From assembly GCA_032718475.1 (NCBI GenBank), contig JAUCBJ010001386.1, positions 1 through 60,236 on the forward strand: 60,236 nucleotides of DNA, given 5' to 3'. The position numbers and the translations under genes are program-made. The notes under the pieces were generated by a model. The model was not told the origin of the DNA, made no database searches, and worked only from the letters and a program-made list of their open reading frames with translations. Source of the DNA: Nemertoderma westbladi (Eukaryota > Xenacoelomorpha > Nemertodermatida > Nemertodermatidae). Shown here piece by piece: positions 37,820-49,600 of the stretch (within the stretch, counting starts at the first letter, position 1; every line of letters starts with the position of its first letter).

Positions 37820-38035
37820 CACAGTGCCAGTATTTAAATTTCCCTCCAAAATGCAAATAAGGGGGGGGGGGCTTTCGACGGAATACAAATTCATCCCTCT
37901 CCAGGGGAAATTCTACGCAAATAACAGCTGATTACTCTTAAAAATAAAACTGTAACCTGTTCTATTGTGTTTAGTTTATTGTTTTGGTTAAAATAAGGTG
38001 CCAACTGTAACCTGCTCCTTTACCTTTTTTCCTTT
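37820..38035 (+). mobile_element. Poly-G-headed dispersed repeat, copy A
   Basis: G11 (37861-37871), then CTTTCGACG, TTCATCCCTCTCCAG, AATAACAGCTGATTACTC and AAAATAAAACTGTAACCTGT, then TTTATTGTTTTGGTTA and GTAACCTGCTCC. The same order occurs at 59436-59610. A shorter related piece lies at 38705-38775. No coding capacity is seen. Confidence 0.7.
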
Positions 38036-38388
38036 TTTGAATTCCTTTTTTGGTTGTCACCAATATTTACCCTATCAGTATCGAATAAATCATTAGAGGC
38101 AATTCGAAATATGAATCGGTCTCATTTCAGCATTTATTAATTACTCAAATAATATACAGTTTAGTATTAATAGTTTTTTACACTCTAGAATAACCTATAA
38201 TAATAAAGCTGTGGGTCTATCTAAAACCCAAATGCATGCACACAAAAATCAAAAGAATAGAAAACAAAAAGACACATTTTATTATTAATTTCTAAACAAT
38301 AAATTATAACAAAAAATAAACAACGCAAGAATATCAACACCTTGGTATCCTATTCAGCCAAATGTTGTTAAAAAATAATTGAAACACC

Positions 38389-38547
38389 AGGTATCAGTGC
38401 GAACTATAGCCTTAGCATATCGCCGTACGAGGTATCAGTGTGAACTATAGCCTTAGCATATCGCCGTACGAGGTATCAGTGTGAACTATAGCCTTAGCAT
38501 ATCGCCGTACGAGGTATCAGTGTGAACAATAGCCTTAGCATATCGCG
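38389..38547 (+). repeat. 41-bp tandem repeat, about 4 copies
   Basis: Near-identical units containing AGGTATCAGTGTGAACTATA and CTTAGCATATCGCCGTACG. Confidence 0.9.
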
Positions 38548-38775
38548 CTGTCTCACTTTTAAAATTAACGCAGAATTTCAATAACACAACAAGAAAATGT
38601 AATTTCAACCGCAAAGTGAAAATCTTGGATATGGCAATAGCAGGATAGAAGCGCACATTAACCACAAGTGAAAAAGTGATCCACAGCTCAAATTGTCGCA
38701 TATTATATTAAATATAGTTTCGTTTATTGTTTTGGTTAGAAAACACTACCACTGTAACCTGCGCAATTCCTCTAA

Positions 38776-39480
38776 TGTTTTAAATTAAATCAATTTTTAA
38801 ACCAACTAAACACAGGATTTTTTGCAGTCAATTGTTGCCATTAACTCGGTATTTGAGTTTACTGCGGTTACCGCAGTAACTTCAGGTTTAGTTATTCAGT
38901 GGCCCCATATTATAAATGAAAATGATTTATAAAATAAAGTTCTCGAATTAACATGAAAAATGCCTATAAATCGGGAATGAATCCGAACAATAATTATTAA
39001 TTTTACAGTTAGCACAAATCGTTGTGAGTAAAAACGCACAAAAAGGACTGGAGTAACAAACACAGGTAATAAAAGAACCAAACTATTTCAGATTTGGCTG
39101 AACTATAACTGACGAATAACATTATGTGTTTTCAGTTCTATTAATAAACATCGAACTTTTACTAATTCAACTCATTCAACTAATATAAATTGGGTTTCTA
39201 AGTTACGAAATCCTCCTGAACTCCTGGGAATCCTGATTTTATAAATGTTGCACAAGATGGTTAGTAAAGTTGGCTTTTTTAGAAAAGAAATGGTGTGATC
39301 GATGATTGTCCATGGTGACGGGAAATATGTTTTGTTTAAAAAACTTTGAATGTGGCGCATTCTGTCTAAAATACTTCAAAATTACCAGATTGGGTTTGTT
39401 ACTTTTTAATTAAAGTTTGTTGTGGCTGAGTTCATCTGTATCGTATATTTGGGCAAAGATAGGATGATCGTCTTGTTGTG
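38776..39480. other. AT-rich DNA, no gene seen
   Basis: Only short spurious open frames. I see no recognisable domain or repeat. Confidence 0.45.
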
Positions 39481-39495
39481 CGACGTGTCGTATAC

Positions 39496-39649
39496 ATCAC
39501 CATGGTTACTGTAACTGTACGTGTTATGGTTTAGGGGATACCGACGTAAAACTCAATTCAAGCGAAAAATGGAAATTCACATCGTTGCCATGGAAACGAG
39601 GTCGATTACGCCAAAGTCTACTTCGCAGGGACTATGGTACTATGGTTAC
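39496..39649. promoter_or_regulatory. Cluster of three RFX X-box-like sites
   Basis: GTTGCCATGGAAAC at 39584-39597, and on the minus strand GTAACCATAGTACC (39636-39649) and GTAACCATGGTGAT (39496-39509). Compared with the X-box GTNRCC-AT-RGYAAC, they have one, one and two mismatches. About 60 bp further on, ATG/GTAAGA at 39710-39718 could be a one-codon first coding exon. Whether a ciliary gene starts here is unknown. Confidence 0.4.
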
Positions 39650-39719
39650 TTCAATCTCATTGAATATCATGTGGAGATATTTTAGTGAAACAAAATATTA
39701 AAATATAAAATGGTAAGAA

Positions 39720-40636
39720 ATATAAATTATTTCATTAATAATAATAAAGAATGTTCTTCATTAACGTTAATTGGATTTGGTTCCGTATTTCATACACTTC
39801 GACAATATAATAAGTAATAAAGGTAATCTACCATGACATAGGTACGTAATTATATTCGAAACGACTAAAATGTGTGACGTGTGTTAACGGAAATAGTGGA
39901 AGAGAAAACGGATTTCTGAAAAGTGACCTACAACTGATTATGGGTGTAGGAACGTGATGGAGTCGATGCTGTTAGGTCGTCCTCCGAGGATACAAAGGGA
40001 GACGAACCCACCAGCGTCATGTGATCTTTCAAGTTTCCAATAAAATATTTATTAATGACATATTGATTGATGGTACAATGTACAGTGACCCTTAATTAAC
40101 GTGTAAGTGTAAGATTACAAAACCACACTTAATTATTTGAGAACTATCAAACCTCACTAAGCACATGAATCATCAGACATTCCACACAATATATCTGCAA
40201 TCACTACTATTCTACATAAGGCCTTGATAACGACTTAATTGCAGTTTAAATAACCCGCGCATTTAACAACGGCTAATTCTTGGAAAACAAAATATTTACA
40301 ATCCATCGCAAAAATAAGATTATTCCTAGAGCAAACGCCTATTATTTCGCGTACATTGTCGAATATTAAATAATAACTTCTCAGTACTTTATTGCACGCG
40401 AAAATAAACTTATTAACTAACAAAAATAAATATAATATTTATTAAAAAGGCATAAAAAGCCAGAAAAATGTTGTATTTAAACAAATATTCTATGGAGAAT
40501 GACATTAGATGGAATATATCTAGATAAAATCTGGTCTTTCTTGTATTTCATCATCATATTTGTAAATTCTCGTCATTAACCGCATTTATGGTTAAACCGC
40601 GTAAATACATCTATATATCTGTACGATCGACGTTTT
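39720..40636. other. Intergenic DNA with PCM1 3' UTR and a possible small exon
   Basis: The PCM1 3' UTR should extend down from 40636 on the minus strand; a TTTATT (minus AATAAA) lies at about 40388. At 39950-40043 a GTGTAG acceptor-like site is followed by a short + strand stretch open in two frames and an overlapping AATAAA. It has higher GC than its surroundings. It might be the last exon of a small gene starting at 39710, but this is weak. Confidence 0.3.
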
Positions 40637-43600
40637 TCAATCCAAGCCAGACAGCTCCCCTTCCCCGTTCTCAGTAACCCCATTAACTACAACCTCCGAC
40701 TTCCCCACCCCCTCCGCGTCTCGTCTCTCCTTAGCAACGGTTACTACGCCCGTCTCTAGATCCTCGACTCTGTTATCTTCCTCGTCTACATCCTCGGCGT
40801 CGTCATCCTCCCCGGAACCGTAACACCGAACCGCCATTGACTCGCTCTTACTCAACGATATCCCGCTGTTTGTCTCGCCACCACCACCACCACGGCCTCC
40901 CGACACCACCGCCCCCTTCTGACTATACAACCGAACTGGATGGGTGTCTGACACATTCTCTTTATCCGAAGAGTCGCAACCTTCTTGTTGTAAATTACTC
41001 ATCAATCTATGTAAATAATCAAGTTATTATGAATGCTTCTCGTAATATAGTATTTAATTCATAAGAAAGCGTTATTTTTTATTGAATTATCATAATATCT
41101 CGACAATATAATCAATAACGGAATGGTTTAATGAAAACGTTTCTTTCAATATCAAACGCTCAGTTATTTAATCAGAGTTAAATTAAGGAAACAAGGTGTC
41201 TCTAACCTGTAGAAGGCAAGCTCATTGAATATGGTCTCAAAAACATCGGCAGATAGTTGGTGGAAGCAATCCTTTACTCGGGATCCGTTGTATTTGGAAG
41301 TCGCCTTATTGAGTAAATGGCGAAGTTCTGTGCGAAATAATCTCGGCAATGTCTGAATTCCAGTGCAGGTCTCAATTAATCTAAAGGAAATTATACAAAT
41401 TATTCTACGGCGTTAAAAGATATCAGAGCGCATAGTGCGTGGAGGGCCCATACGTAAACGAATTAGAAAATAAAATACAACATAATTGTGACGGGATCAA
41501 GGGATCCCGACCGGGTTAAGTTTGTACGCGTCACAGCAGGCTGATGGGTGGGTGTGGAAAAGTTGGAGTTTGATGTTCCTTCATTCATATAATATAAAGA
41601 GTAATGATAGCAAAATTGGATAACCGATAATGGTGAATAATAAATCAGTATATGACAGCACCGCGATGACGGTAAGACTATGATGCCGGTCTGCACTGAA
41701 ACTGACAACTGAGTAAACTGATTGACAAACCGGTAGCAAGTAGATAATATACGGCACACCAATATTACTCCACTGGTACATTACTGTGGCCTCTTAGTGG
41801 ATGCTCTCCTTCACCCCTATTGGCTAATAACCTACTTCACGCCTCTCCACTCTCTGGGAGTGTTTCCCCCCTGTCGCTGGCCCCTGCTAGCTGTCTCCCC
41901 TACCGAGGTGGTTTGACCTCTAACCTCCCTTTGTGGTGTGTGGCTTTGGGGTTTATACTGTCCCCCGATATTGGTTGTGATACGAGATTAGTTACTGCTA
42001 ATCTCGTATCTCCAATATATTGCTGAAAATGCCACTTCCCATTTTATGAGGGTAATGCGGCGGAATTGAATCCGCTTACAATAATGACTCACTTGTCTTC
42101 TACAGACTTCATCATAGAAGGACTGCAGGTAAGGTCCCAATGCTGTCGGATAGCGGACTCAACCTCGTGACGAATCGACTCCATCCAGTCGACCGTGTCG
42201 ACGGAATCGGGAACGCCGCCAACCGGAACGCCGCCGACCGGAACGCCGCCGCCTACCGGAACCCCCACAGAGGGATTCCCGGCCGACCCTAGCAACCCCT
42301 GCCGTTGGTCCAGGTCTGCCCGCAACCTCTCGTAGTCTCGGACCCTCTGTAGGGCCTTGTCGAACTGGATGACGGTGTCCCCCAAGTCGTCCTTCTGAAA
42401 ACCCGGAGTGGAGGGAGTCGAGAGAGTAGACGGACTGTCCACCGGTTCCGAATAATCCGCCACAATACCCGGTCTCGCCTCCAAATCCCCAGACGCCGCA
42501 AATTGTCTCTGTAAATATAATCAAACATAAATGAATTTATATATTAATAATAATTATGGCTCCCCTTTCTCTGGACTTAGATAGACTTTTATTATCATTT
42601 ATATAGAAAGTATAATAATAAGTAATCTATATGACGTGCTATAATAATATTTTTTAGTATAGGAAGGGATGTAGGGGTCTTAACCTGGAATGATAATTTT
42701 ATTTTACCGAAAATAACTTATCTTTTATTGGCGCAATTGTAGGACTAATCCCATCACATGCGTACTTTTTAACCGGGTAGTGTACAAATTTAGGAATCGA
42801 GTAATTTTTTTTTGAAATTAATATCTCATCTCTCCAAACCACGTACGCGTTTCATAAATACAGCTTGCCAACACATTGTTACTATCAATAATCTTTTTAG
42901 AGAAGCTTGGCACGAACATGAAACACAGTACTTCGCTTATTTATCTTCTTGGACATGTGCTTCTGTAAATTATAATGAGTAGGCTTATGCAGGACAGTGC
43001 TTTCGCCGTGAAGACCCTACCCATTAACTTTTATAGGTTCAACTTCTTAGTATTATTTTCAGTTTCAGACAGTTTCACAGTTTACAGTGTATAACTGTTG
43101 AAATATAAAATGGCGGGAAATTCAAATAAATGAAAGCCTGACATCCGGATTCCTCGTGACAAACATTTCAACTCTCTGTAATCATTGCCACCATTGTATT
43201 ACTATACTGTTCTCCTACTGCTGTGGCGTCACTGGCCTTTAGATTACCTACCGTTTACTTAGTTTGTTATATATAACCTCAATTACTTATGGCGAACATT
43301 TTGAAGCCTGGGTTGTTTACTGGGAAGGTCGCTATAGTAACTGGCGGGGGTACGGGTATTGGACGAGCGATTACTTCCAACCTGATGGCTCTAGGGTGTA
43401 ACGTAGTAATCGCAAGTCGCAACCGGGAACGCTTAGCGGAACAGGCAGTGTTACTGAGGGAGGAACACGGAACTGGTTCGGTGAACGCGATACCCTGCGA
43501 TATACGTAAACCCGATATGGTAACCAACTTAGTGGACGGAACACTGAAACTCTACGAACAAATCGACTTCTTAGTTAACAACGGCGGCGGACAGTTTATG

Positions 43601-46600
43601 TCGCCGACGGCTGCGATCAGCGTACGGGGTTGGCACGCGGTCGTCGACACAAACCTAACGGGAACGTTCCTCCTAACTACCGAAGTGTTCCGACGATGTA
43701 TGGCGGATCGGGGCGGATCTGTCGTGAACATATCTGCGGCGGATATGTTCAACGGGTTGCCACTAATGTCTCACTCATCCGCGTCTCGTGCCGGCGTAGA
43801 CAGCCTCACAAAGAGTCTCGCCAAGGAGTGGGCCTCTAGCGGCGTTAGGGTGAACTCGGTAGCCCCCGGGTCTATCTACTCAGAGACCGCGGCCGCTAAC
43901 TATAGGAAGCACGGCGACGATCCCTTCCGTGGGTTGGAAGACCCTGCGAAGCGACTGGGACGACCAGACGAGATCGCTTCGGCAGTGTGCTTCCTACTAA
44001 GTCCTGGCGCCTCCTACATTACCGGACACATACTCAGTGTAGATGGGGGCAGCAGTATATATTCGGCTAATGACTATCGGCTCTCAAAGATGATGCAGAC
44101 AGATAAATAGAGTTGAGTTTCACTTTCAATAATTTGGGTAATAAATAGTTATTTCAAGTCTAATAAACTAGCACTTTATAAGACTACAGGATCCGAGCAT
44201 CAACGAGAATTGTAGTAGAGTCGTGAATCCTAATCTTATAAGTGTTAGAATTGGACTCGAAACTCGAATGTTTTAGAAAATAGGCTTACATATTAAAATA
44301 ATGCCTTTGATTTCTTAAAAAGTAAATGTTAAACTTTAAATGTCATTACTATTGTTAATAAATACTATTTAATATTCAATACTTATATTGCTGTAGTTTA
44401 TTATAGTACAATTTATTTATAATATCAGTTATTGGTTCATAGGTGGGGAATCTTAGTAGTTATTAAGAAAACAATATGAATTAGAACGCATTTACATTTC
44501 GTTTTAATTATACACAACAAATATTACAGGCAGTAAATACAAATACGACGTTTCGGGACCAGCAGGCACCATTATCAAGCAAACTAAAGGAAGGCAAAAT
44601 ACAGACTGACAAATATAATACAACGGAGAAAAATTAACCTAAATTATAAATAATTAAAGAGGCCTACCGCAGTAGCTACAGTACATACTATCAAGCAAAA
44701 ACACACCATCGATCAGAGAGAGTCAGGTGTTCTAAGTGGACATGGTTTGGGGGGGGGGGGGGGGGGGGGTGTGTGTTTACCGGATAAGACAACTACAGTA
44801 GCCGTAATTCAAGGGATGATTTTTGGATGTTGAGCAGTGGTTGATATTCTTTAAGGGTAGGTGTAAAACGCGGATCCGGATTCCAAAATTATAAATTAAG
44901 GAAAAGGAGCAGGTTACAGAGGCACGTTATTTTAACCAAAACAATAAACTAAAGTCAATAGAACAGGTTATAGTTTTATTTTTGGGTATGTTATAAAAAT
45001 GTAAAAAAAATTGTGTATTTTTGCTTGATAGTATGTACTGTAGCTACTGCGGTAGGCCTCTTTCATTGTTTATAATTTAGGTTAATTTTTCTCCGTTGTA
45101 TTATATTTGTCAGTCTGTATTTTGCCTTACTTTAGTTTCTGTAATATTTGTTGTGTATAATTATTATTTGTTGTGTATAATTAAAATGCAATTTAAATGC
45201 GTTGTAATTGCTATTGTTTTCTTATTTATAATAGTTGCCGCAGCTGGTAATTCCTATGGATTTACATTAGCCGTATAATATGGAATAAAATACCTTTATT
45301 CGAAGCATTTATTCACAGTCACACCGCTGGAATTGATGCGGGGAAATAGTATATCATATTTATATCATGATGATAAATTTACATAGTACATAACATTGTA
45401 CTTTACATATCACGCGAAGCAAACAAATATAAACTGTGTTCTCCCTCACTCACCTGTAAGCTCCAGTCGTCACCCAAACTGTGTTCACCCTCACTCACCT
45501 GTAAGCCCCAATCGTCACCCAAACTGTGTTTTTCCTCACTCACCTGTAAGTTCCAGTCGTCACCCAAACTGTGTTCTTCCTCACTCACCTGTAAGCTCCA
45601 ATCGCCACCCAAACTGTGTTCTCCCTCACTCACCTGTAAGCTCCAATCGTCACCCAAACTGTGTTCTTCCTCACTCACCTGTAAGCTCCAATCGTCACCC
45701 AAACTGTGTTCTTCCTGACTCGCCTGTAAGCTCCACTCACCACCCCATCTGTGTTCTCCTTCACTCACCTGTAAGCTCAAATCGTCACCCAAACTGTGTT
45801 CTTCCTCACTCACCTGTAAGCTCAAATCGCCACCCAAACTGTGTTTTTCCTCACTCACCTGTAAGCTTCTATCGTCATCCAAACTGTGTTCTTCCTGACT
45901 CGCCTGTAAGCTTCACTTGCCACCCAAACTGTGTTCTTGCTCACTCACCTGTAAGCTCAAATCGCCACCCAAACTGTGTTCTTCCTCACTCACATGTAAG
46001 CTCCAATCGTCACCCAAACTGTGTTCTTCCTCACTCACCTGTAAGCTCCAATCGTCACCCAAACTGTGTTCTACCTGACTCGCCCGCCTGTAAGCTCCAC
46101 TCACCACCCAATCTGTGTTCTTACTGACTCGCCTGTAAGCTTCACTTGCCACCCAAACTGTGTTCTTGCTCACTCACCTGTAAGCTCAAATCGCCACCCA
46201 AACTGTGTTCTTCCTCACTCACCTGTAAGCTCAAATCGTCACCCAAACTGTGTTCTTCCTCACTCACCTGTAAGCTCCAATCGTCACCCAAACTGTGCTC
46301 TTCCTGACTCGCCTGTAAGCTCCACTCACCACCCCATCTGTGTTCTCCTTCACTCACCTGTAAGCTCCAATCGTCACCCAAACTGTGTTCTTCCTCACTC
46401 ACCTGTAAGCTCCAATCGTCACCCAAACTGTGTTCTTCCTGACTCGCCTGTAAGCTTCACTCACCACCCCATCTGTGTTCTCCTTCACTCACCTGTAAGC
46501 TCAAATCGTCACCCAAACTGTGTTCTTCCTCACTCACCTGTAAGCTCAAATCGCCACCCAAACTGTGTTTTTCCTCACTCACCTGTAAGCTTCTATCGTC

Positions 46601-49600
46601 ATCCAAACTGTGTTCTTCCTGACTCGCCTGTAAGCTTCACTTGCCACCCAAACTGTGTTCTTGCTCACTCACCTGTAAGCTCAATTCGCCACCCAAACTG
46701 TGTTCTTCCTCACTCACCTGTAAGCTCCAATCGTCACCCAAACTGTGTTCTTCCTCACTCACCTGTAAGCTCCAATCGTCACCCAAACTGTGTTCTACCT
46801 GACTCGCCCGCCTGTAAGCTCCACTCACCACCCAATCTGTGTTCTCACTGACTCGCCTGTAAGCTTCACTTGCCACCCAAACTGTGTTCTTGCTCACTCA
46901 CCTGTAAGCTCAAATCGCCACCCAAACTGTGTTCTTCCTCACTCACCTGTAAGCTCAAATCGTCACCCAAACTGTGTTCTTCCTCACTCACCTGTAAGCT
47001 CCAATCGTCACCCAAACTGTGTTCTTCCTGACTCGCCTGTAAGCTCCACTCACCACCCCATCTGTGTTCTCCTTCACTCACCTGTAAGCTCCAATCGTCA
47101 CCCAAACTGTGTTCTTCCTCACTCACCTGTAAGCTCCAATCGTCACCCAAACTGTGTTCTTCTTGACTCGCCTGTAAGCTTCACTTCCCACCCAAACTGT
47201 GTTCTTCCTCACTCACCTGTAAGCTCAAATCGTCACCCAAACTGTGTTCTTCCTCACTCACCTGTAAGCTCCAATCATCACCCAAACTGTGTTCTTCCTG
47301 ACTCGCCTGTAAGCTCCACTCACCACCCCATCTGTGTTCTCCTTCACTCACCTGTAAGATCCAATTGTCACCCAAACTGTGTTCTTCCTCACTCACCTGT
47401 AAGCTCCAATCGTCACCCAAACTGTGTTCTTCATCACTCACCTGTAAGCTCCAATCGTCACCCAAACTATGTTCTACCTGACTCGCCCGCCTGTAAGCTC
47501 CACTCACCACCCAATCTGTGTTCTTCCTGACTCGCCTGTAAGCTCCAATCGTCACCCAAACTGTTCTTCCTCACTCACCTGTAAGCTCCAATCGTCACCC
47601 AAACTGTGTTCTTCCTCACTCACCTGTAAGCTCAAATCGCCACCCAAACTGTGTTCTTCCTCACTCACCTGTAAGCTCCAATCGTCACCCAAACTGTGTT
47701 CTACCTGACTCGCCCGCCTTTAAGCTCCACTCACCACCCAGTCTGTGTTCTTCCTGACTCGCCTGTAAGCTTCACTTGCCACCCAAACTGTGTTCTTGCT
47801 CACTCACCTGTAAGCTCAAATCGTCACCCAAACTGTGTTCTTCCTCACTCACCTGTAAGCTAAAATCGCCACCCACACTGTGTTCTTCCTCACTCACCTG
47901 TAAGCTCAAATCGTCACCCAAACTGTGTTCTTCCTCACTCACCTGTAAGCTAAAATCGCCACCCACACTGTGTTCTTCCTCACTCACCTGTAAGCTCCAA
48001 TCGTCACCCAAACTGTGTTCTTGCTCACTCATCTGTAAGCTCCAATCGTCACCCAAACTGTGTTCTTCCTCACTCACCTGTAAGCTCTAATCGTCACCCA
48101 AACTGTGTTCTACCTGACTCACCCGTCTGTAAGCTCCACTCACCACCCAATATGTGTTCTTACTGACTCGCCTGTACGCTTCACTTGCCACCCAAACTGC
48201 GTTCTTGCTCACTCACCTGTAAGCTCAAATCGCCACCCAAACTGTGTTCTTCCTCTCTCACCTGTAAGCTCCAATCGTCACCCAAACTGTGTTCTTCCTC
48301 ACTCACCTGTAAGCTCCAATCGTCACCCAAACTGTGTTCTACCTGACTCGCCCGACTGTAAGCTCCACTCACCACCCAATCTGTGTTCTTCCTGACTCAC
48401 CTGTAAGCTTCACTTGCCACCCAAACTGTGTTCTTGCTCACTCACCTGTAAGCTCAAATCGCCACCCAATCTGTGTTCTTCCTGACTCACCTGTAAGCTT
48501 CACTTGCCACCCAAACTGTGTTCTTGCTCACTCACCTGTAAGCTCAAATCGCCACCCAAACTGTGTTCTTCCTCACTCACCTGTAAGCTCCAATCGCCAC
48601 CCAAATTGTGTTTTTCCTCACTCACCTGTAAGCTCCTATCGTCATCCAAACTGTGTTCTTCCTCACTCACCTGTAAGCTCTAATCGTCACCCAAACTGTG
48701 TTCTACCTGACTCGCCCGTCTGTAAGCTCCACTCACCACCCAATATGTGTTCTTACTGACTCGCCTGTACGCTTCACTTGCCACCCAAACTGCGTTCTTG
48801 CTCACTCACCTGTAAGCTCAAATCGCCACCCAAACTGTGTTCTTCCTCTCTCACCTGTAAGCTCCAATCGTCACCCAAACTGTGTTCTTCCTCACTCACC
48901 TGTAAGCTCCAATCGTCACCCAAACTGTGTTCTACCTGACTCGCCCGACTGTAAGCTCCACTCACGACCCAATCTGTGTTCTTCCTGACTCACCTGTAAG
49001 CTTCACTTGCCACCCAAACTGTGTTCTTGCTCACTCACCTGTAAGCTCAAATCGCCACCCAATCTGTGTTCTTCCTGACTCACCTGTAAGCTTCACTTGC
49101 CACCCAAACTGTGTTCTTGCTCACTCACCTGTAAGCTCAAATCGCCACCCAAACTGTGTTCTTCCTCACTCACCTGTAAGCTCCAATCGCCACCCAAATT
49201 GTGTTTTTCCTCACTCACCTGTAAGCTCCTATCGTCATCCAAACTGTGTTCTTCCTCGGATGGTGTCTGATCTTCAACATCTTCACTGACCTCTCTCCAC
49301 TCCAATCTGTCCACATTCACCTTGTTCGTGGATATTTGTTGCAACATGTATAACACCTGTTGTCGGGACCACGGCGAGTTCATTTTACGAAGTCTAGAGA
49401 AGAGTTGGACAAGGTATTCGGGGCAGGTTTCGTTGGTAGAAATCAGTGACGCAACCTGAAGAAAATAACATGACTGACTGGCAGTGGTAGTCCAAGGTAC
49501 GAAACACAAATGTAAGATCGGAACTCTATCTGGGCATACTATATTGGTTAGTTCTGACTAAATATAAATAAATATGGACTTGTGTGTAACTCCAGTCCTA

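Noticed and set aside
42159-42528. Alternative minus-strand frames over the PCM1 exon at 42,093-42,508
   Set aside because: The chosen frame links in phase to both neighbouring exons; the others do not.
43268-43276. TATA box of PECR
   Set aside because: Only about 12 bp from the ATG, so transcription would start after the start codon; more likely chance AT-rich sequence.
45096-45278. Small hydrophobic 60-residue protein
   Set aside because: The frame lies in the right arm of a fold-back element and has no support.
45396-48988. Plus-strand frames of [15 protein letters not shown] repeats
   Set aside because: They are the antisense of the PCM1 junction array, with the same 45-bp period; no independent gene signals.
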